Shown in pieces: positions 58,018 through 64,000 of a stretch of DNA of 64,000 bases. Both the position numbers and the translations under genes were made by a program. Under the pieces are notes generated by a model. That model did no database searches and had not been told where the DNA came from. It was given only the letters and a program-made list of their open reading frames with translations. The stretch comes from Roseivivax halodurans JCM 10272 (GTDB lineage: Bacteria; Pseudomonadota; Alphaproteobacteria; Rhodobacterales; Rhodobacteraceae): the NCBI RefSeq assembly GCF_000521785.1, contig NZ_JALZ01000008.1, forward strand, positions 62,001-126,000. The letters are read 5' to 3'. Every line of letters begins with the position of its first letter. Positions within the stretch are counted from its first letter, which is position 1.

Positions 58018-60452
58018 GCGTCGCGAAGCCCCTGCCCCACGACGCCGCGCGCCTGCACGTGACCGGCGCCGCGCGCTATGTCGACGACATCCCCGCCCCG
58101 GCGAACTGCGTGCACCTCGCCTTCGGGCTCTCCCCGATTGCCTCGGGGCGGATCACCTCGCTCGACCTCGGCCCGGTGCGGCAATCCGAGGGCGTGGTCG
58201 CAGTGCTGGAAGCGTCCGACCTGCCCTTTGCCAACGACGTCTCGCCTTCGATCCATGACGAGCCGCTGCTGTCCGAGGGAGACGTGCATTATCTCGGCCA
58301 GCCCCTGTTTCTCGTCGTCGCGACATCGCATCTCGCGGCGCGCAAGGCGGCGCGGAAGGCGGTGGTCGAGACGGAGAAGCGCGACGCGCTCCTCACCATC
58401 GACGAAGCGCTTGCCGCCGAGTCGCGCTTCGAGGACGGGCCGCGGATCTGGGAGAAGGGCGATGCGGGCGAGGCGATCGACGGCGCCCTGCACGTGATCG
58501 AGGGCAGCATCGAGATCGGCGGGCAGGAGCATTTCTACCTCGAGGGTCAGGCCGCGCTTGCGCTGCCGCAGGACGACGGCGAGATGGTGGTGCATTCCTC
58601 GACCCAGCACCCGACCGAGATCCAGCACAAGGTCGCCGACGCGCTCGGCCTGCCGATGCATTCGGTGCGCGTGGAGACGCGGCGCATGGGTGGCGGTTTC
58701 GGCGGCAAGGAGAGCCAGGGCAACGCGCTCGCGGTCGCCTGCGCGGTGGCGGCGCAGGTGACGGGGCGGCCCTGCCGGATGCGCTACGACCGCGACGACG
58801 ACATGACGATCACCGGCAAGCGGCACGATTTCCGGATCGACTACCGCGCGGGCTTCGACGCGGACGGCCGCATCCTCGGGGTCGAGTTCGAGCAATTCGC
58901 CCGCTGCGGCTGGGCGCAGGACCTGTCGATCCCGGTCGCCGACCGGGCGATGCTGCACGCCGACAATGCCTATCACCTGCCGACCGCGCGGATCGAGAGC
59001 CACCGGCTCAAGACCAACACCCAGAGCGCGACGGCCTTCCGCGGGTTCGGCGGCCCGCAGGGGATGGTCGGAATGGAGCGGGTGATGGATCACGCCGCGC
59101 ACGTGCTCGGGCTCGACCCGCTCGAGCTGCGGCGGCGGAACTACTACGCGGAGATGGACGCGCCGGGGGGCTGTCCGCCCCCCGCGCCCCCCGAGAGTAT
59201 TTCCGCCAAGAAGAAGCCGGAGCCCGACCTTCCGGGGGATAGCACGATCGACGTGGCCTCGCGCGGGGCCGTGGGCACCGTGCCCGAGGACGGCCCGCCC
59301 GCGGTCCCGCAGGGCGTGCAGACGACGCCCTACGGCATGGCGGTCGAGGATTTCATCCTGCACGGGATGACGGACCGGCTCGCCTCGGAGTGCGATTATG
59401 CCGGGCGGCGCGCGGCGGTGCGGGAGTGGAACGCCGAGAACGCGGTCCTGAAGAAGGGCATCGCGCTGACGCCGGTGAAGTTCGGGATCTCGTTCACGCT
59501 CTCGCATCTCAACCAGGCGGGCGCGCTGGTGCATGTCTACCAGGACGGCTCGGTGCGGATGAACCACGGCGGCACCGAGATGGGACAGGGCCTGTTCCAG
59601 AAGGTGGCGCAGGTGGCGGCGAGCCGGTTCGGCATCGACATGGGTGCGGTCAAGATCACCGCGACCGATACCGCCAAGGTGCCGAACACCTCGGCCACGG
59701 CGGCCTCCTCGGGCTCGGATCTCAACGGCATGGCGGTGAAGGCCGCCTGCGACACGATCCGGGACCGGATGGCCGAGTTCCTCGGCGAGCGGCACCAGGC
59801 GGAGCCGGCCTCGGTGCGCTTCGAGGAGGGCCGCGTGCATGTGGGTACGGAGAGCTACAGCTTCGCCGAGGCGGCGAATCTCGCCTACGAGGGCCGGGTG
59901 TCGCTGTCGGCGACGGGCTATTACCGCACGCCGAAGCTCGAATGGGACCGGCTGCGCGGCCAGGGACGCCCGTTCTTCTACTTCGCCTACGGCGCGGCCT
60001 GTTCGGAGGTCGTGGCCGACACGCTGACCGGCGAGTACCGGATCCTGCGCACGGACATCCTGCACGACGCCGGCGCCTCGCTGAACCCGGCGATCGACAT
60101 CGGGCAGATCGAGGGCGGCTTCGTGCAGGGCGCGGGCTGGCTGACCACCGAGGAGCTCGTCTGGGACGGCGAGGGCCGGCTGCGCACCCATGCGCCGTCG
60201 ACCTACAAGATCCCCGCCTGCGCCGACCGGCCGCGCGTCTTCAACGTCGCGCTCTGGGACGGGCAGAACCGCGAGGACACGATCTACCGCTCGAAGGCCG
60301 TGGGCGAGCCGCCCTTCATGCTGGGGATCTCGGCCTTCCTCGCGCTCTCGGATGCGGTGGCGTCCTGCGGGCCGGGATACCCCGCGCTCGACGCGCCGGC
60401 GACGCCCGAGCGGGTGCTTGCGGCGATGGAGCGGGTGCGCGATGGGGTTTGA
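58014..60452 (+). CDS. xdhB: Xanthine dehydrogenase large (molybdopterin) subunit with repeat-derived insert
   Basis: 812 aa. Molybdenum-cofactor subunit: GGGFGGKESQGNALAVA at about residues 225-241, TAFRGFGGPQGMVGMERV at about 340-357, MNHGGTEMGQGLFQK, and the catalytic Glu in KAVGEPPFMLGISAFLAL near residue 764. It hydroxylates hypoxanthine and xanthine to urate. Between RRRNYY (about 376) and TTPYGMAVEDF (about 440) the family usually has only a short linker; here about 55 extra Pro/Gly/Ala/Glu-rich residues are encoded, starting exactly with a copy of the bipartite interspersed repeat. Frame and downstream motifs are intact, so the enzyme is presumably active. Confidence 0.95.
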   Translation: MSVAKPLPHDAARLHVTGAARYVDDIPAPANCVHLAFGLSPIASGRITSLDLGPVRQSEGVVAVLEASDLPFANDVSPSIHDEPLLSEGDVHYLGQPLFLVVATSHLAARKAARKAVVETEKRDALLTIDEALAAESRFEDGPRIWEKGDAGEAIDGALHVIEGSIEIGGQEHFYLEGQAALALPQDDGEMVVHSSTQHPTEIQHKVADALGLPMHSVRVETRRMGGGFGGKESQGNALAVACAVAAQVTGRPCRMRYDRDDDMTITGKRHDFRIDYRAGFDADGRILGVEFEQFARCGWAQDLSIPVADRAMLHADNAYHLPTARIESHRLKTNTQSATAFRGFGGPQGMVGMERVMDHAAHVLGLDPLELRRRNYYAEMDAPGGCPPPAPPESISAKKKPEPDLPGDSTIDVASRGAVGTVPEDGPPAVPQGVQTTPYGMAVEDFILHGMTDRLASECDYAGRRAAVREWNAENAVLKKGIALTPVKFGISFTLSHLNQAGALVHVYQDGSVRMNHGGTEMGQGLFQKVAQVAASRFGIDMGAVKITATDTAKVPNTSATAASSGSDLNGMAVKAACDTIRDRMAEFLGERHQAEPASVRFEEGRVHVGTESYSFAEAANLAYEGRVSLSATGYYRTPKLEWDRLRGQGRPFFYFAYGAACSEVVADTLTGEYRILRTDILHDAGASLNPAIDIGQIEGGFVQGAGWLTTEELVWDGEGRLRTHAPSTYKIPACADRPRVFNVALWDGQNREDTIYRSKAVGEPPFMLGISAFLALSDAVASCGPGYPALDAPATPERVLAAMERVRDGV
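59165..59216 (+). repeat. Bipartite interspersed repeat, copy C, inside xdhB
   Basis: G6-CTGTCCG-C6 hairpin (59165-59183), then a spacer and the core GAGTATTTCCGCCAAGAAGAAG. It is read in frame by xdhB and encodes PPESISAKKK, so it tolerates translation. Confidence 0.65.
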
Positions 60453-61380
60453 CCTCGCCGCGCTTCGCGATGCGGTGGCGCGGCACGGCCGCGTCGCCCG
60501 CATCGTGGTTGCGGAGGTGCACGGCTCGGCACCTCGGGAGGTCGGCGCTGCGATGCTCGTCTGGGCGGGCGGGCAATCGGGCACGATCGGCGGCGGGGCG
60601 CTGGAATACGAGGCGGCGCGCGAGGCGTTCGCGCGGCGCGGGCTGACGCGGCATCCGCTCGGGCCCTCTCTCGGCCAATGCTGCGGCGGCGCGGTGACGC
60701 TGCTGACGGAAGTCTGGGACGCGGGCGCGGTGGCGGCGCTCGCGGGACCAGTGATCGCCCGGGGGCAAGGCGCGGAGCCTCTGGCCGTGCGTCGGCTGAA
60801 GGACGCGGCACGGGCGCGGGGCGCGCGGATCGCCCCTCAGCTCGTGGGCGCGTGGTTCGTCGAACACGTCGAGGAGGCGTCCGTGCCGCTCTGGATCTGG
60901 GGCGCGGGGCATGTGGGTAGGGCGCTCGTGTCGGTCTTCTCCCCCCTGCCCGACTTCGCGATCACCTGGATCGACACGGCGCCCGACAGGTTCCCGGAGG
61001 AAGTGCCAGAGGGCGTTCGGGTCCTGCCCGCCCCAGATCCCGCGCGCGCCGTGGGGCTCGCACCGGGCGAGGCCTGGCACCTCGTTCTGACCTACAGCCA
61101 CGAGATCGACCTTGTGCTCTGCCACGGGCTTCTGGCGCGCGGCTTCGGCTTTGCGGGCCTCATCGGGTCCGATACGAAGTGGGCGCGCTTCCGCAGCCGC
61201 CTGTCGGCGCTGGGTCACAGTGACGCTGAAATTGCGCGCATCTGCTGCCCTATCGGGCAGAAATCGCTCGGCAAGCACCCGCAGGCCATTGCGCTCGGGG
61301 TCGCCACCGATCTACTCGCGAGGAAAAACGACAGGGACAGCGATCAGTGGACGAGCCACTCCTCAGCCTCCGGGGCCTGA
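60442..61380 (+). CDS. xdhC: Xanthine dehydrogenase accessory protein XdhC
   Basis: 312 aa. Binds and protects the molybdenum cofactor and directs its sulfuration and insertion into XdhB. XdhC-type start with VAEVHGSAPREVGAAMLVW at about residues 24-42, SLGQCCGGAVTLL at about 76-88, and a Rossmann-type C-terminal half (LWIWGAGHVGRALVSVFS at about 152-169). The ATG lies 11 bases inside the xdhB end; the C-terminus overlaps the next ABC gene by 34 bases. Confidence 0.95.
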   Translation: MGFDLAALRDAVARHGRVARIVVAEVHGSAPREVGAAMLVWAGGQSGTIGGGALEYEAAREAFARRGLTRHPLGPSLGQCCGGAVTLLTEVWDAGAVAALAGPVIARGQGAEPLAVRRLKDAARARGARIAPQLVGAWFVEHVEEASVPLWIWGAGHVGRALVSVFSPLPDFAITWIDTAPDRFPEEVPEGVRVLPAPDPARAVGLAPGEAWHLVLTYSHEIDLVLCHGLLARGFGFAGLIGSDTKWARFRSRLSALGHSDAEIARICCPIGQKSLGKHPQAIALGVATDLLARKNDRDSDQWTSHSSASGA

Positions 61381-62870
61381 CCAAGGCCTATCCCGGCGTC
61401 GTCGCCAACAGCGACGTCTCGTTCGACATCGGTCAGGGCGAGATCCATGCGCTGCTCGGGGAGAACGGCGCCGGCAAGTCGACGCTCGTGAAGATGATCT
61501 ACGGGCTGGTGAGGCCCGATGCGGGGACGATGAGCCTGAACGGCGGGGCCTTTGCCCCGGGCGAGCCGTCCGAGGCGCGCCGGGCGGGCGTCGCGATGGT
61601 GTTCCAGCATTTCTCGCTCTTCGATGCGCTGTCCGTGGCCGAGAACGTCGCCCTCGGCATGGAAACTCCGCCGAAAAGCCGCGAGCTCGCGCAGCGCATC
61701 CGCGACGTGTCGGAGGAATACGGGCTGCCGCTCGATCCCTTCCGCACAGTCGGCACGCTCAGCGCCGGCGAGCGCCAGCGGGTCGAGATCGTGCGCTGCC
61801 TGCTGCAGGAGCCGCGGCTGCTGATCATGGACGAGCCGACATCGGTGCTGACGCCGCAGGAGGTCGAGATCCTGTTCTCGACGCTGCGGCAGCTGAAGGC
61901 CGAGGGCCGCTCGATCCTCTACATCTCCCACAAGCTGGGCGAGATCCGGTCGCTCTGCGACACCGCGACGATCCTGCGGCGGGGCGAGGTCGTGGCGACC
62001 TGCACGCCGTCCGAGACCTCCTCGCGCGAGCTTGCCGAGATGATGGTGGGCGCGAGCTTTGCCGCCCCCGAGGCGCGGGCCCACGCGCCGGGCGAGATGG
62101 CGCTCGAGGTGACGGGGCTGAGCCTGCCCGCGCCCGGCGCCTTCGGCACGCCGCTGCGGGAGGTGTCGTTCGAGCTGCGCCGCGGCGAGGTCCTCGGCAT
62201 CGGCGGGGTCGCGGGCAACGGACAGGACGAGCTTCTCGCGGCGCTCTCCGGCGAGCGGCTGTCGCCGCGGGGAACGGTGGCGCTGAAGGGCGCGGATGTC
62301 AGCCGCGACGGGCCGATCGCGCGCCGGGAAGGCGGGCTCCTCTCGGCTCCCGAGGAACGGCTCGGCCATGCCGCGGCGCCGAACATGAGCCTCGTCGAGA
62401 ATGGCGTACTGACCGCGTCGCGGCGCGAGGGGCTCGTCTCGAACGGCTTTCTCGACTGGTCCCGCGCGCGGGACTTCGCAGGCCGCGTGATCGAGCGCTT
62501 CGACGTCCGCACGCCGGGCTCGCATGTGCCGGCACGCGCGCTCTCGGGCGGGAACCTGCAGAAATTCGTGATCGGGCGCGAGATCCTGCAGCGGCCCGAG
62601 GTGCTGGTCGTCAACCAGCCCACCTGGGGCGTCGATGCCGCTGCCGCCGCGGCGATCCGTCAGGCGCTGCTCGACCTCGCGGCGGACGGCGCGGCGATCC
62701 TCGTGATCAGCCAGGACCTCGACGAGCTGATGGAGATTTCGGACCGGTTCGCGGCACTCAACGAGGGGCGGCTCTCGCCCGCCCGGCCCGTGGCGGAGCT
62801 GTCGCTGGAGAAGATCGGCCTGATGATGGGCGGCGCGCACGACATGGAGGTGGCCCATGTCCATGGTTGA
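61347..62870 (+). CDS. Nucleoside/purine-type ABC transporter ATPase (double nucleotide-binding domain)
   Basis: 507 aa with two fused ABC domains. First domain: Walker A LLGENGAGKSTLVKMI, signature LSAGERQRVEIVRCL, Walker B LLIMDEPTSVLT. Second domain: Walker A replaced by GGVAGNGQDELLAAL, signature LSGGNLQKFVIGREI, Walker B VLVVNQPTWGVD; degenerate as in the RbsA/YufO class. With the adjacent BmpA-type permease and xdhABC, the likely substrate is a purine nucleobase or nucleoside. The start is GTG at 61347, within the xdhC end; ATG alternatives would shorten the first domain. Confidence 0.93.
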   Translation: MDEPLLSLRGLTKAYPGVVANSDVSFDIGQGEIHALLGENGAGKSTLVKMIYGLVRPDAGTMSLNGGAFAPGEPSEARRAGVAMVFQHFSLFDALSVAENVALGMETPPKSRELAQRIRDVSEEYGLPLDPFRTVGTLSAGERQRVEIVRCLLQEPRLLIMDEPTSVLTPQEVEILFSTLRQLKAEGRSILYISHKLGEIRSLCDTATILRRGEVVATCTPSETSSRELAEMMVGASFAAPEARAHAPGEMALEVTGLSLPAPGAFGTPLREVSFELRRGEVLGIGGVAGNGQDELLAALSGERLSPRGTVALKGADVSRDGPIARREGGLLSAPEERLGHAAAPNMSLVENGVLTASRREGLVSNGFLDWSRARDFAGRVIERFDVRTPGSHVPARALSGGNLQKFVIGREILQRPEVLVVNQPTWGVDAAAAAAIRQALLDLAADGAAILVISQDLDELMEISDRFAALNEGRLSPARPVAELSLEKIGLMMGGAHDMEVAHVHG

Positions 62871-62880
62871 CCGCGTCCCT

Positions 62881-62903
62881 GCTTCTTCTTGGCAAAAATA
62901 CTC
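62881..62903 (-). repeat. Bipartite interspersed repeat, copy D (core only)
   Basis: The minus strand reads GAGTATTTTTGCCAAGAAG followed by AAGC, 10 bases after the ABC ATPase stop. No strong hairpin flanks it, so it is a partial copy. Confidence 0.65.
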
Positions 62904-62948
62904 ATATCCCGCCCTCTCCGCCACACCGACGCCCGGAGGGATGCGCCG

Positions 62949-64000
62949 ATGATCACCCTCGAGAAACGCCCGCAGCCGTCGCGGACCTGGACCTTCCTTG
63001 CCCCCGTCGCGGCGGTGCTGCTGACCATGATCGTGGGCGGCGCGATGTTCGCGCTGCTCGGCACCGATCCGGTGGCGGCGATCCGGACGATCTTCTGGGA
63101 TCCGCTCTTCAACCCGCAATTCGCGTCCTATTCGCGGCCGCAGCTTCTGGTGAAGGCGGGGCCGCTGATCCTGATCGCGATCGGGCTGTCGCTCGGGTTT
63201 CGCGCGGGCGTCTGGAACATCGGCGCCGAGGGCCAGTACATCATGGGCGCGATCTGCGGCGCGGGCGCGGGGCTGATGTTCTACCCCTCGGAAAGCGTGC
63301 TGATCTTTCCTTTGATGATCCTCGCGGGGGCCTTGGGCGGCTGGGCCTGGGCGATGATCCCGGCCTTCTTCAAGACGCGCTTCGGCACCAACGAGATCCT
63401 CGTGTCGCTGATGCTGGTCTATGTCGCCGAGTCGATCCTCGCCTCGGTCTCCTCGGGCCTTCTGCGCAACCCCGAAGGCCGCGGCTTTCCGGGCAGCCGC
63501 AACTTCCAGCAATGGGACGCGGGCGCGAACCGCGACCTCGTCGCGGGCACGGGCATGCACTGGGGTGTCGTCGCGGCCTTCATCGCGGTGATCCTCGCCT
63601 ACGTGCTGCTGACGCGGCACATTCAGGGCTTCAACATCCGCCTTTCGGGCGAGGCGCCGCGGGCGGCGCGGTTCTCGGGCGTGAACCCGGCGCGGGTGGT
63701 GATCTTCTGCCTCGGCACGGCGGGGGCGCTGGCCGGGCTCGCGGGGCTCTTCGAGGTCTCGGGGCCGGCGGGTCAGATCAGCATCGACTTCAACTCGGGC
63801 TACGGCTTCACGGCGATCATCGTCGCCTTCCTCGGGCGGCTGCACCCGGTGGGCATCCTGCTCGCGGGGCTTCTGATGGCGCTCACCTATATCGGCGGGG
63901 AGCTCGCGCAGCTGATGCTGAGCGTGCCCGGCGCGTCGATCCAGCTCTTCCAGGGGATGCTGCTGTTCTTCCTGCTCGGCGTCGACGTCTTCACCAATTA
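62949..64000 (+). CDS. ABC transporter permease, nucleoside/purine type (incomplete at window end)
   Basis: About 350 codons are present with no stop before base 64000. Polytopic permease of the BPD_transp_2 family (as in YufP/NupP): hydrophobic segments throughout and the conserved GFRAGVWNIGAEGQYIMGAI, FGTNEILVSLMLVYVAES and SGYGFTAIIVAFLGRLHPVG. ATG at 62949 follows GGAGGG. It would form the channel with the double ABC ATPase upstream. Confidence 0.92.
   Translation, partial: MITLEKRPQPSRTWTFLAPVAAVLLTMIVGGAMFALLGTDPVAAIRTIFWDPLFNPQFASYSRPQLLVKAGPLILIAIGLSLGFRAGVWNIGAEGQYIMGAICGAGAGLMFYPSESVLIFPLMILAGALGGWAWAMIPAFFKTRFGTNEILVSLMLVYVAESILASVSSGLLRNPEGRGFPGSRNFQQWDAGANRDLVAGTGMHWGVVAAFIAVILAYVLLTRHIQGFNIRLSGEAPRAARFSGVNPARVVIFCLGTAGALAGLAGLFEVSGPAGQISIDFNSGYGFTAIIVAFLGRLHPVGILLAGLLMALTYIGGELAQLMLSVPGASIQLFQGMLLFFLLGVDVFTN

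Noticed and set aside
57963-63845. Long minus-strand open frames (about 873 and 833 codons) opposite the xdh and ABC genes
   Set aside because: They are antisense shadows: low-complexity Arg/His/Asp-rich translation with no motifs, while the opposite strand encodes conserved enzymes.
1-64000. CRISPR arrays, insertion sequences and prophage
   Set aside because: No regular direct repeats with spacers, no transposase or integrase and no phage structural genes were seen. Only the four short interspersed repeats qualify as repeats.

Overview
The window is a continuous piece of a high-G+C alphaproteobacterial chromosome, most likely a member of the Rhodobacteraceae (Roseobacter/Rhodobacter group). 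The evidence is the gene content and order: an Irr-type Fur regulator divergent from fabA-fabB, a PutR-like Lrp regulator divergent from a short bifunctional putA, thyX, a hisS-hisZ-hisG operon, a Rhodobacteraceae-style tad pilus locus, xdhABC followed by a purine-type ABC transporter, and VPLPA-CTERM proteins. No species-level assignment is possible from the sequence alone.

Layout. 1-2516: unsaturated fatty acid synthesis (fabB partial, fabA) and irr. 2521-4612: GlcNAc-6-phosphate deacetylase, a BadF/GlcNAc-kinase-like ATPase and tRNA-Leu(TAA). 4659-8725: PutR-like regulator and putA. 8775-11511: rhomboid protease, GFA-family protein, inositol-monophosphatase family protein and a small outer-membrane barrel. 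12302-13488: an AT-richer two-gene island that reads as a Panacea-domain (DUF4065) antitoxin plus an unrecognised 228-aa partner, with a GTTC-N7-GTTC LexA-type box in its promoter. 13553-19902: thyX, a lipoprotein plus Slam-like (DUF560) translocon pair, glyoxalase I, DUF1194, SseB and a UDG-family protein. 19889-22865: MBL-fold protein, an OmpR-type response regulator with a structured 3' tail that may be an sRNA, and ribA. 22945-30615: a TAXI-TRAP transporter operon and a putrescine-type ABC transporter operon (potFGHI). 30883-35781: flavin oxidoreductase, L,D-transpeptidase-like protein, DUF533 protein, FAD-linked oxidase and lytic transglycosylase. 36136-46775: the tad/cpa type IVb pilus locus (two pilins, cpaB, cpaC, an OmpA-like lipoprotein, cpaE, cpaF, tadB, tadC, two tadD-like lipoproteins, cpaA). 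46792-53950: hisG, hisZ, hisS, slyX and dnaE. 54042-56055: two tandem paralogous VPLPA-CTERM proteins. 56298-64000: a small membrane protein, xdhABC and a nucleoside/purine-type ABC transporter running off the window end.

The most unusual points are: (1) the SOS-box-controlled Panacea toxin-antitoxin-like operon with an uncharacterised partner gene; (2) a recurrent bipartite DNA element (GC-rich hairpin followed by a GAGTATTT..GCCAAGAAGAAG core) present four times, one copy lying in frame inside xdhB; (3) the predicted Slam/surface-lipoprotein pair; (4) a 3'-UTR with consecutive stem-loops and a CUCCCU loop behind the response regulator; and (5) tandem VPLPA-CTERM genes that share an upstream box at nearly the same distance from their starts. 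All protein calls are from reading the sequence and family knowledge; no database search was run.
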